A stretch of 64,000 nt of DNA from NCBI GenBank assembly GCA_965223305.1, contig CBDCWT010000062.1:20903-84902 (forward strand), in the 5' to 3' direction. The notes below the pieces were generated by a model, which saw only the letters and a list, made by a program, of their open reading frames with translations, was not told where the DNA came from and did not search any database. Of the stretch, positions 1 to 8,012 are shown in pieces (position 1 is the first letter of the stretch; each line of letters begins with the position of its first letter). Position numbers and translations under genes: made by a program. This stretch comes from CBDCWT01 sp965223305 (GTDB lineage: Bacteria; Planctomycetota; Planctomycetia; Pirellulales; Pirellulaceae).

Positions 1-76
1 AGGGAGAATTGTGAAGCATGACGAAGCCACGGATGGACTTACGACCTCGCAGCAGATCGCTCATGAATAATTCGGG
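1..76 (+). mobile_element. Palindromic MITE family 1, copy A (cut by window edge)
   Basis: The right half of the 174-bp palindromic element that recurs complete at 17858, 28032, 36866 and 47004. It ends with the terminal repeat TCATGAATAATTCGGG and is followed by CTAG (77-80), which fits the 4-bp YTAR duplication seen at the other copies. The left half lies outside the window. Confidence 0.85.
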
Positions 77-111
77 CTAGTTGGCCCAAGATCTGTTGGG
101 TCGAGACCTAA

Positions 112-252
112 CTGCCTGTCGAAAAACACCGTCCTGGCGTTTTTCAACCGCACCAAGCTCGGAGTTCTTCGCGGCTCGCAAATCAACGACTTACATCGCT
201 GATTTGGCATCACATCCCTGTGATGCAGCCCATCGAGAAAATCAACGGGCTG
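112..252. mobile_element. MITE family 2, copy 1 (141 bp, TSD CTAA)
   Basis: A 141-bp element with terminal inverted repeats (CTGCCTGTCGA at the left, TCAACGGGCTG at the right) and CTAA immediately outside both ends (108-111 and 253-256). It aligns along its length with 31754-31902. Internal hairpins are visible, including an ATCACA/TGTGAT stem near 209-223. It encodes no protein and is probably moved in trans by a transposase not in this window. Confidence 0.8.
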
Positions 253-256
253 CTAA

Positions 257-506
257 GGGCCATTCGAACCCAATCGACGCTGAGCTTCTGATTCTTCTGG
301 CTCGGCGGGTAGGACCTAGCCAACCAGGCTTCTCTTCGGCTCTCGGATTGCGATGGTGTCTCTGGCCGCTCACAGCCGCCCTAAGTTGGCCGTTGGCGAC
401 GGCTATTTGTGCCACCAAAATGCGCTCGTCCTCATAGTTCAACTTTGGCCATGCCCCAGAGAGATTTCGTCGGTATACTCAATGGACATTGAAAAGGAGC
501 AAAGTG
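257..506. other. Intergenic leader before the exported oxidoreductase
   Basis: No convincing gene. A 66-codon minus-strand frame (242-442) runs into the MITE and could be the stump of an interrupted gene, but no family was recognised. A Shine-Dalgarno GGAG lies at 496-499, 7 bases before the chosen ATG at 507. Confidence 0.4.
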
Positions 507-1790
507 ATGGACGTACAATCTGATCGAACGTTAACGCGACGTGACTTTGTTACTGAATCGACGGTCGCGGGTGCTGGCACCGTTTTGGCAACGAACCTTG
601 CTCGCTCGGCCCACGCCGGCGGGAGCGATCTGTTAAAAGTGGGGCTCGTTGGCTGCGGTGGCCGCGGTACAAAGGCGGCCATTCAAGCGTTGACTGCCGA
701 CGAGAACACCCGCCTGATCGCATTGGCGGATGCCTTTGAAGATGCACTCCAACGGAGCTACCGATTGCTGAAGAACTCGCCGGTAGCTGACCGAGTGACT
801 GCGGACAAAGAACAACATCACGTTGGCTTTGACTCTTACAAACCGGTCATCGAAGCGGCCGACGTCGTGCTGTTGTGCACACCGCCGCACTTTCGCCCCC
901 ACCACCTGCGAGCCTGCGTCGATGCCGGCAAACACGTTTTCGCCGAGAAGCCCGTGGCCGTGGACGCTCCTGGAGTTCGCAGCGTTCTGGAATCGACGCG
1001 GCTTGCCAGAGAGAAGAACCTGTCGATCGTTTCTGGTCTTTGCTGGCGTTACGAGACAGGTCTGCAGGAGACCATGAAACGCATTCACAGCGGCGCGATC
1101 GGCGAAGTCGTGGCACTCGAAGCGACTCGCTACGGCGGCGGTGTGTGGGTGCGGCCGCGCATGCCAGGACAGTCTTTGATGGAGCACCAGATGCGCAACT
1201 GGTACTACTACACGTGGCTCTCTGGTGACTTCATTACGGAGCAGTTCGTCCATCAGCTCGATCAGATCGCCTGGACATTGCAGGACCAGTGGCCCGCAAA
1301 GTGTTACTGCGTTGGCGGCCGCGAAACGAGGACGGGAGAGCAATACGGCCACATTTACGACCATTTCAACGCAGTTTACGAATATGAGGACGGTGTGCGC
1401 GCCTACGCCGGCACGCGGCATCAGCGCGGTTGCAGCTACCTATCGCATTGCTTGGCTCACGGTGCGCGCGGCCGCTGCAACCTGATGAAGTACGAAATGG
1501 ATGGCGACAACGCCTGGAAGTGGGATGGTAAACGCACCGACATGCACCAACTCGAACATGATGCGATGTACCAAGCGTTGAGATCCGGTCACCCGATCAA
1601 CAACGGTAGTTACATGGCCAACAGCACCATGATGGCCATCATCGCTCGCATGTCCGCGTATACCGGCACGACCGTCACGTGGGAGCAGGCTATGAACTCG
1701 ACCGAGGACCTGTCCCCCCGCGCGTATTCGTGGGACGCCGATCCGCCCGCGGCAGACGTCGCCGTACCCGGAAAAACCAAGTTTGTGTGA
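507..1790 (+). CDS. Tat-exported Gfo/Idh/MocA family oxidoreductase
   Basis: An NAD(P)-dependent sugar or polyol oxidoreductase of about 427 residues, probably periplasmic. The N-terminus carries a twin-arginine motif (LTRRDF, residues 9-14), a short hydrophobic stretch and an AHA cleavage site. The Rossmann fold follows at once (GLVGCGGRG, about 46-54), and the family EKP motif lies near residue 148. A longer reading from TTG 489 exists, but it would place the GGAG ribosome site inside the gene, so ATG 507 is preferred. The next gene, a glucuronoyl-esterase-like enzyme, starts 2 bases after the stop, so the two are probably co-transcribed and act on the same plant or algal polysaccharide. 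The substrate cannot be read from sequence. Confidence 0.9.
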   Translation: MDVQSDRTLTRRDFVTESTVAGAGTVLATNLARSAHAGGSDLLKVGLVGCGGRGTKAAIQALTADENTRLIALADAFEDALQRSYRLLKNSPVADRVTADKEQHHVGFDSYKPVIEAADVVLLCTPPHFRPHHLRACVDAGKHVFAEKPVAVDAPGVRSVLESTRLAREKNLSIVSGLCWRYETGLQETMKRIHSGAIGEVVALEATRYGGGVWVRPRMPGQSLMEHQMRNWYYYTWLSGDFITEQFVHQLDQIAWTLQDQWPAKCYCVGGRETRTGEQYGHIYDHFNAVYEYEDGVRAYAGTRHQRGCSYLSHCLAHGARGRCNLMKYEMDGDNAWKWDGKRTDMHQLEHDAMYQALRSGHPINNGSYMANSTMMAIIARMSAYTGTTVTWEQAMNSTEDLSPRAYSWDADPPAADVAVPGKTKFV

Positions 1791-1792
1791 AG

Positions 1793-3118
1793 ATGAATCT
1801 GAAGCAGCAATCTCGACATCCACGGACGGTTGCAAGAGCGCGACGTACCGCCACTGGATTTCTGATCGCCGTCCAAGTCGTCAATCTAGCGCACGCTCAG
1901 GACAAGTACGGGCGCAACTACGACGAGGCCAAGGTCGGCAGTTACACCGTTCCGGATCCGTTGGTGGGCAAGGACGACCGCAAGATTGTCGACCGGGAGT
2001 CGTGGTTGCGAACGCGCCGTGGCGAGATTCTTGCTGACTTTCGTGACCTGATGTATGGGCACACACCAGAGTTGCCCGTCGAGCAACGATCAAGAGTCGT
2101 CGCGACACGCAAGGACGCCCTAGATGGCCTTGCCACGCGGACGATCGTCCGGCTGCGGTTTTTTGACGATCCTGATGCGCCACAAATCGAGTTGATGGTC
2201 TACCTGCCCAACGGAGCTGCCGCACCGGCACCGGTGTTTCTTGGTTTGAGTTTCTCCGGCAACGCCAGCGTGGAAGACGACCCGTCGATTCCGTTGCCGA
2301 CAGGTTGGATGCGCGGGAACAACGAGGCGGTGGTAAACAGTCGAGCGACCGAAGCTCTTCGCGGTATCAACGCTAGTCGCTGGCCGATCAAGATGGCGAT
2401 CGAAAAGGGATACGGAGTCGCCACGTTCTACTACGGAGATGTCGAGCCGGATCACATCGACGGCTGGCGAGATGGCATCCGCGGCTACGCGTTGAAACTC
2501 GCCGGCAGAAAGGAACGCAGTTCGCAAGAATGGGGAGCGCTGGGGGCGTGGGCTTGGGGTCTGAGCCGAGCGCTGGACTATCTGGAGACCCTTCCCGCAG
2601 TCGACGCGAAACGTGTCGTGGTTTTCGGCCATTCTCGGCTGGGCAAGACCGCACTTTGGGCCGGCGCGCAGGACAGGCGTTTCGCAATCGTCATTTCGAA
2701 CAACAGTGGCGAAGGAGGGGCCTCACTCGCCCGGCGGAACTACGGCGAGAATATTGCCTTCTCGATCGGCCACGCTTCGTGGCGATACTGCGATCGCTTT
2801 CGGCAGTTCATCGATCGCGAAGACGATTTGCCGTTCGACCAACACATGCTGTTAGGTCTGATCGCGCCCCGGCCTGTCTACATTGCCAGTGCGACGGACG
2901 ACGGACTGGCCGATCCCAAAGGGGAGTTTCTCACGGCAGTCCACGCGGAGCCCATCTACCGGCTCTTCGGGTTGCGCGGCGTCAACACCTCAGAGTGGCC
3001 GCAACCGGACACACCCGTTGGTGACACGATCGGCTACCACCTGCGGACGGGCCAACACGACATTACGGCTTACGACTGGGAACAGTACCTGCGATTCGCC
3101 AGTCGTCATCTTGATTGA
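1793..3118 (+). CDS. Secreted glucuronoyl-esterase-like (CE15-type) alpha/beta hydrolase
   Basis: About 441 residues. ATG 1793 is chosen because the upstream extension overlaps the previous gene and lacks a signal. The N-terminus has a basic region, a hydrophobic core and an AHA-Q cleavage site. The nucleophile motif is GHSRLGK (Ser about 281), matching the G-C/H-S-R-x-G-K signature of CE15 4-O-methyl-glucuronoyl methylesterases. A conserved NNSGEGGAS block (acidic residue about 306) and a late GQHDIT histidine (about 421) complete a plausible triad. CE15 enzymes cleave ester links between lignin and glucuronoxylan, though bacterial members may act on other uronic esters. Pairing with the oxidoreductase suggests a small catabolic operon. 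Confidence 0.85.
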   Translation: MNLKQQSRHPRTVARARRTATGFLIAVQVVNLAHAQDKYGRNYDEAKVGSYTVPDPLVGKDDRKIVDRESWLRTRRGEILADFRDLMYGHTPELPVEQRSRVVATRKDALDGLATRTIVRLRFFDDPDAPQIELMVYLPNGAAAPAPVFLGLSFSGNASVEDDPSIPLPTGWMRGNNEAVVNSRATEALRGINASRWPIKMAIEKGYGVATFYYGDVEPDHIDGWRDGIRGYALKLAGRKERSSQEWGALGAWAWGLSRALDYLETLPAVDAKRVVVFGHSRLGKTALWAGAQDRRFAIVISNNSGEGGASLARRNYGENIAFSIGHASWRYCDRFRQFIDREDDLPFDQHMLLGLIAPRPVYIASATDDGLADPKGEFLTAVHAEPIYRLFGLRGVNTSEWPQPDTPVGDTIGYHLRTGQHDITAYDWEQYLRFASRHLD

Positions 3119-3158
3119 AAGAACTGACGTGTCTCCATGTCAATCAACGCGGGCTGTG

Positions 3159-4484
3159 CTATCGCTTGCGGCGGCGACGCCTCGGTTTCGGTTGACCGTC
3201 TGCGCCCGACGCTTTGGTAGAGCGATAAGCTGTGGCCGGTTGAACTGCGGAATCCTTCGAAGCCCGCGGTTTCAAAGCGGCGTTTCGTCGGCCTGCCGAA
3301 CGGGGTGTTGGCCTTTGCGCGCGTGATTCGAGTCGTGGTCGTTCCGACTGTGGGTGTTCCAGTGCCAGTTGCTTGCCGATCAGTTTCTCGATGGCCCGCA
3401 ACTCGCGACGTTCGCTGGTCGAGCAGAACGAGAGAGCAACTCCAACAGCACCGGCGCGTCCCGTGCGACCGATTCGATGAACGTAGCTCTCTGGGTCAAC
3501 AGGAAGGTCAAAGTTGACGACGTGAGTAATGCCATCGATGTCGATCCCCCGCGCAGCGACGTCCGTGGCAACAAGCACCTCGACTCGTTCGCATCGGAAC
3601 GCCTCCAATGCTCGCTCGCGGGCATTCTGAGATTTGTTGCCGTGGATAGCGGTGGCTTTGATCCCGCTTCGCAGCAGCCGGTCGGCAAGCGTGTTCGCCG
3701 TCCGCTTCGTTTTCGTGAAGACTAAAGCCCGCCTGACACCGTCGCTCATCAGGATCTTCCGTAGTAGTGTCTGTTTGCCGTTGCGTTCGACCAGCAAGAC
3801 ACGCTGTTCGATTGTTGCCAGACTGGTTGATTTCGGCGTGACGTTTACGGTGTACGGCTTGGTCAGCAGGCGATGAGAGAGCTTGACGATCGCTGGGGGC
3901 AAAGTGGCAGAGAAAAACAAGGACTGCCGCCGGTCTGGTAGCTGGCTGATGATCCGCTTGAGATCGGGCAAGAAGCCCATATCGAGCATCCGATCCGCCT
4001 CGTCCAGTACAAACACTTCCAATTGACCCAGGTCGATGTGCCCCTGGTCCATCAAGTCGAGCAGGCGACCCGGTGTAGCCACCAAAATATGGGCTCCCCG
4101 ATTTTGAGCCCGCACCTGATTGCCCTGGTTCACCCCTCCGTACACCAAGGCACGACGAAGCCGGAGATGGCGCCCGTAGGTCTTGAAACTTTCTCCGATT
4201 TGGATCGCCAGCTCTCGCGTAGGGGCCAGCACGAGCACAAACGGACGATTCGGCCTCGCCTTTTGATTTCGTCGGCCCAGACGGCTCAGAATCGGCAGCG
4301 CGAACGCAGCGGTCTTGCCCGTTCCAGTCTGCGCACAGCCCAAGACATCACGCCCGGCCAGCGCTGCGGGAACTGTCTGCGCTTGAATCGGCGTCGGAGT
4401 TTCATACTTCTCATCCGCCACAGCACGCCGCACTGGGGCAATGAGATCAAGTTCTTCAAACGTCCTCAATGTTTTTCCTTTCAT
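3159..4484 (-). CDS. DEAD-box ATP-dependent RNA helicase (RhlE-like)
   Basis: A 441-residue RNA helicase that probably acts in ribosome assembly or mRNA turnover. All core motifs are visible: the Q motif (TPIQAQT), Walker A AQTGTGKT (51-58), PTRELA (about 89), DEAD (161-164), SAT (about 193), ARGIDI and HRIGRTGR. The C-terminal 75 residues are basic and disordered (ending RRRRRKR), typical of RhlE-type RNA-binding tails. ATG 4484 is preferred to the TTG three codons upstream. It faces away from the cytochrome gene, with about 900 bases of leader between them, which could hold an untranslated region. Confidence 0.93.
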   Translation of the reverse strand: MKGKTLRTFEELDLIAPVRRAVADEKYETPTPIQAQTVPAALAGRDVLGCAQTGTGKTAAFALPILSRLGRRNQKARPNRPFVLVLAPTRELAIQIGESFKTYGRHLRLRRALVYGGVNQGNQVRAQNRGAHILVATPGRLLDLMDQGHIDLGQLEVFVLDEADRMLDMGFLPDLKRIISQLPDRRQSLFFSATLPPAIVKLSHRLLTKPYTVNVTPKSTSLATIEQRVLLVERNGKQTLLRKILMSDGVRRALVFTKTKRTANTLADRLLRSGIKATAIHGNKSQNARERALEAFRCERVEVLVATDVAARGIDIDGITHVVNFDLPVDPESYVHRIGRTGRAGAVGVALSFCSTSERRELRAIEKLIGKQLALEHPQSERPRLESRAQRPTPRSAGRRNAALKPRASKDSAVQPATAYRSTKASGADGQPKPRRRRRKR

Positions 4485-5020
4485 TGGATCCAACTTTCGC
4501 GGCCTGCGCGATGGTCGTGATCGTCCTACGTCCTACGGTGGACGACGACGAAAACGACGGCATGATTGCTCGCGTCACTGACTGCGGAATTGATACCTAG
4601 TGCAACCGCTATGGTCGCTCCGCAGATGCCACGAAAAGCAAGCCACTTCAACGGGAACTCCGGACAAACAAGAAGTCACAGAATTCAGGCGTCCATCACG
4701 ACGCTAGCGGCTTTCCAGAGCGGTCAACACGACCGATAGTTGGCAGCAGTGTGTGCCGCACAAGCCAACACACCGGCTCAACGGAGTTGCAAGAGGGTCC
4801 AGCTCTGCCAGAAAACTCCGCTGCGGGAGGAAACAGCGCTCACTCAAGTGAAATAGAGCTGCTCGTTTCTTTCCGCCCAGCATCGAGCCAAACTTCCCAA
4901 GGGGGGAAGCACAATCTCTCTAAAGCATACCTCGCGGAGATCCTTTTGCCACCCCAGATCGAAGAAAAGGCTTCCTGCGGCGAGGTATCCTAAATCAACG
5001 AGTCGCTTTGGGACAAACAA

Positions 5021-5084
5021 ATCAGCCGGAATGCGTTAGCATCCGGTTACGGAGGAAACCGCGGTTAACGCCCAGCGGCTGATG
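5021..5084. repeat. REP-like hairpin pair with GTTA loops
   Basis: Two inverted REP-like hairpins: CCGGAATGCGTTAGCATCCGG on the left arm, with stem ATGC/GCAT round a GTTA loop, and a reverse partner ending CCCAGCGGCTGAT. The same pair recurs at 10627, 37460 and 41047 and round the transposase at 48.3 kb. Confidence 0.75.
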
Positions 5085-5179
5085 TTGCAGAGCCACGCCC
5101 GGTCATTTGTTTCGTGGGGAGAAGCCGTCGAGCTCCTCGAATGTATCGTGACCAGTGATTGGACTGCGGGATACTCACA

Positions 5180-5199
5180 GACGGGCAAGAGTGCCCGTC
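5180..5199. repeat. Perfect inverted repeat, AGAG loop
   Basis: GACGGGCA and TGCCCGTC form an 8-bp perfect stem with a 4-base loop. It has no T-tract, so it is more likely a dispersed hairpin than a terminator. Confidence 0.6.
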
Positions 5200-5401
5200 C
5201 TACAGCCAGATTAGCCGCGGCAGTGGTGTCTGAATACTCCGCACAACAAGCGGTGACACTGCGCGCATATATGGTATGGTATGTAGCACTGTAGATGCTG
5301 TAGATGGAATACGGGTGTATCCATTTCTGTGATAGGTGTGCAGCGCCTAAGGTAGCGGGAAGGATAGGTGCAATTAGTACATGCAATTAAAGGGGTAGAC
5401 A

Positions 5402-7231
5402 ATGAGACGACCCATTGTTAACACCGCGCGTCATCGGAATCTCGACAAACTAATAGTAGCCTCGGTCTTCGGCTTATTATCTTTAGCAAGCGTTGGGCAC
5501 GCGGAAGAGTCACCGCCGATTTTTCTCGATCAAAATTGGGACTCGGAGACTCGACAGGGCTACTACACAACAAGCCAGGGTTCGCGAATCATGCCCTACT
5601 CCTGGTTCATATCACTTGAAGCTGCCGATAGCGAGCAGTCCTTCGCTGCCACGGCGTTGATTCCCTTGGGATATTTGCCCAATCCTCAGAGTCGCACAAA
5701 TCCTGATGGGCTACCGGTTGGATTTGCGATCGACACTGCTTCGGAAGGCGAGACATTCATTGGGCTCAACTGCGCGGCATGTCATACGAACCGTATCAGC
5801 TATCAAGGCAGGACCTTTCAGATCGACGGCGCTCCAACGTTGGCCGACACCGGCGGCTTGATTCGCGCGATCAAGCAATCGATAGACGCGACGATAGCTG
5901 ATAGCGCAAAATTCGATCGCTTTGCCAGGAGTGTTTTGCAAGGAGACTACTCGCACCAACGAGCGGCCGAGCTGAAGGGACGTTTAGACGAATTCAAGGA
6001 ATACTGGGATGAGTTTACGACCGCCAGCACTCCTCCTCATCCGTGGGGCCGGGCGCGGCTCGACGCGTTCGGAATGATCTTTAATCGCGTGTCTGCGATT
6101 GACTTGGATCTCCCCGAGAACAATCGCTCGCCTAACGCGCCGGTTAGCTTTCCGTTCTTGTGGGGAGCCTCAGCGGAAAACAAAGTGCAGTGGAATGGCT
6201 CCGCGAGCAACGAGAACGATATCGAGCGGCTTGGCCGCAATGTCGGCGAGGTGCTAGGCGTGTTCGCGGAAGCAGAGCTGCGCAAGACGACGATTCTACG
6301 TCCCTACCAACGGACGAGCGCTAAGCGTCTCAATCAACTGTGGCTTGAAGACCGGCTGAAAGAGCTCACCTCGCCGGTCTGGCCAGAAGAGTATCTGGGT
6401 GCGATCGATCCGGTGAAGAAGGAAGCCGGCCGAATCCTATTCCAACAACATTGCGTCAGTTGTCATGAGATTGTGCCACATGGTCAGCAGAGTCGACATG
6501 TCGACGTGGTCATGACGCCGCTTGTGGATATCGGCACAGATCGCCTGATGGCGGAAAACGCCGTGAATCGCACTTCAAAGACCGGCCGGCTAGAAGGCTC
6601 GCGGCGCCTCTTTAGTAAGCCGCTTCCGGCGGAAGTGCCGACCCTTGAGCTGTTGGCGAACGTCGTCGTTGGCGCAATTCTCAGTCCGTTTGGTGACGTC
6701 AGCTCTGACTTCCTACTGCAGGCAATGACGCCTGAATTGGACACTGTGCAGCTCAATGCGTTGACGCAGCAGAAGATGAAAAGTCTGTATGGAGAATCGG
6801 CGAGTCGCGAAGAGGAGCTCATCGAACTACTGCGATCATATGAGGCGAAGTATTCGCGCTACTTTGAAGAGATCGAAGAGAAGCCCCAGACTGAGGCGCC
6901 GGCCGCGCGCGCCACGAGTAACCCGCTCTTGGCGTACAAAGGACGACCGCTTGACGGGATCTGGGCAACGGCGCCCTATCTCCATAGTGGTTCCGTGGCG
7001 AATCTCTATGAGATATTGCTTCCGGGGAACGAGCGACTTCAGAAATTCTGGGTCGGCAGTTCAGAGTTCGATCCAGTCAAAGTCGGCTTCCAAACTACGG
7101 AGGGATCAGGCACAACGCTGCTCGATACGAGTTGGCCAGGCAGCTCGAGGCTCGGCCACGATACCTATGGAAACGATACTTTCACAGAAGAACAACGCTG
7201 GCAGCTCGTGGAATACATGAAGTCGCTGTAG
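5402..7231 (+). CDS. RoxA-like dihaem cytochrome c (peroxidase/oxygenase superfamily)
   Basis: A 609-residue exported protein with a Sec signal (cleavage at GHA-EES, about residue 36) and two haem c sites, CAACH (124-128) and CVSCH (about 351-355). The N-terminal segment with QGSRIMPYSWF and PDGLPVGF is characteristic of the RoxA-like family, related to rubber oxygenase RoxA and to dihaem peroxidases. It would act in the periplasm, either oxidising an organic substrate with O2 or as a peroxidase. The start has a good GGGG ribosome site 8 bases upstream. A nucleosidase-like gene follows 25 bases downstream. Actual substrate is unknown; in planctomycetes this family is common and mostly uncharacterised. 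Confidence 0.85.
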   Translation: MRRPIVNTARHRNLDKLIVASVFGLLSLASVGHAEESPPIFLDQNWDSETRQGYYTTSQGSRIMPYSWFISLEAADSEQSFAATALIPLGYLPNPQSRTNPDGLPVGFAIDTASEGETFIGLNCAACHTNRISYQGRTFQIDGAPTLADTGGLIRAIKQSIDATIADSAKFDRFARSVLQGDYSHQRAAELKGRLDEFKEYWDEFTTASTPPHPWGRARLDAFGMIFNRVSAIDLDLPENNRSPNAPVSFPFLWGASAENKVQWNGSASNENDIERLGRNVGEVLGVFAEAELRKTTILRPYQRTSAKRLNQLWLEDRLKELTSPVWPEEYLGAIDPVKKEAGRILFQQHCVSCHEIVPHGQQSRHVDVVMTPLVDIGTDRLMAENAVNRTSKTGRLEGSRRLFSKPLPAEVPTLELLANVVVGAILSPFGDVSSDFLLQAMTPELDTVQLNALTQQKMKSLYGESASREEELIELLRSYEAKYSRYFEEIEEKPQTEAPAARATSNPLLAYKGRPLDGIWATAPYLHSGSVANLYEILLPGNERLQKFWVGSSEFDPVKVGFQTTEGSGTTLLDTSWPGSSRLGHDTYGNDTFTEEQRWQLVEYMKSL

Positions 7232-7256
7232 GTAGTCAGATCAAGGACGCATCGGC

Positions 7257-7943
7257 ATGACCAAGCCTATCTCCTCTACGAACACACTCTTGCTCATTGC
7301 CCTGATGAGTGAAGCGCAAGACATTCTCCCCGCCGACGCAGCGCCCTATTGGGTCAACGACAAGAGCCCAAACGCGGCGCCACAGCAGGCCTACCGTTTC
7401 GACAAACTGACGATCGGGATCACGGGTCCCCTGGGGCACAGTTTCCTCTCGGTTGGACTGCGGCTGCTGCTGGGAAACCGAGACCAGGACGAGATGCCCT
7501 TTACACGAATGGTCAATTTCGGTGCGGCCGGCAAGTACCCTTGGAGCGACGCCGAAGTGTTGTCCGCCTACTTTGTGCGGGAGGCCCGGCGCTGGGACGA
7601 GACCATCCCGGCGCGCGGATTTGAATTCTATACGGCACCGGCCAAGCTTGCCGTCCCGGACCTACCCGATGGAGAGACCACTCAAGTGTGCCTGAGCAGC
7701 AACCGCTTTTCGAGCGATTTCGACCGCCAAACGCACCAGATGCTTGACGGCGATCTCGAGGACTTCGAGCTCTACGACATGGCACGTGTCGCCAGCCTGT
7801 GCGAAATACCGTTCTATTCGATTAAGTTCGTCACCAACGTCACAACTCCTGAAGGTGCATCGGAGTTCTTCCAGAACCTCGCTCCAGCCCGAAAAGTCGG
7901 GACTTGCAAGCTGCGCGAGTTTCTCGAGACTGCTGTCGGATGA
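7257..7943 (+). CDS. Nucleoside phosphorylase/nucleosidase-fold protein
   Basis: 228 residues. The middle and C-terminal parts resemble the purine nucleoside phosphorylase / MTA-SAH nucleosidase superfamily: VNFGAAGKY (about residue 84), the acidic substrate-site stretch DLEDFELYDMARVA (about 167-180) and IPFYSIKFVTN. It lacks a clear signal peptide, so a cytoplasmic purine or thio-nucleoside salvage role is likely. The acidic pair in the helix matches the position that binds ribose and base in the family. It follows the cytochrome by 25 bases in the same direction; no functional link is known. Family assignment is by motif only. Confidence 0.65.
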   Translation: MTKPISSTNTLLLIALMSEAQDILPADAAPYWVNDKSPNAAPQQAYRFDKLTIGITGPLGHSFLSVGLRLLLGNRDQDEMPFTRMVNFGAAGKYPWSDAEVLSAYFVREARRWDETIPARGFEFYTAPAKLAVPDLPDGETTQVCLSSNRFSSDFDRQTHQMLDGDLEDFELYDMARVASLCEIPFYSIKFVTNVTTPEGASEFFQNLAPARKVGTCKLREFLETAVG

Positions 7944-8012
7944 CTGCCAAGAAACTATCGCTGGTCAAGCGCCGCATCAATACGGCGCCGCACTGCTTGC
8001 CACGTGATCGCC

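Larger units (their letters stand above)
4485..5401. other. Long divergent intergenic region with hairpin repeats
   Basis: No credible gene in 917 bases. Frames at 4751-4993 (+) and 5036-5386 (-) look non-coding and the latter ends inside a repeat. It contains a REP pair (5021-5084) and a perfect 8-bp-stem hairpin with an AGAG loop (5180-5199). Promoters for the helicase and the cytochrome must lie here but no clear boxes were identified. Confidence 0.5.

Noticed and set aside
81..437. 118-residue plus-strand ORF
   Set aside because: Runs through MITE family 2; a similar frame at 31548-31886 also comes from the element.
242..442. Possible truncated gene beside MITE family 2
   Set aside because: A 66-codon frame ends 10 bases inside the element and may be an interrupted gene, but no homologous family was recognised.
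633..1421. 262-residue minus-strand ORF
   Set aside because: Antisense to the oxidoreductase, with no motif.
5036..5386. 116-residue minus-strand ORF upstream of the cytochrome
   Set aside because: Ends inside a REP and spans a hairpin repeat; composition is not protein-like.
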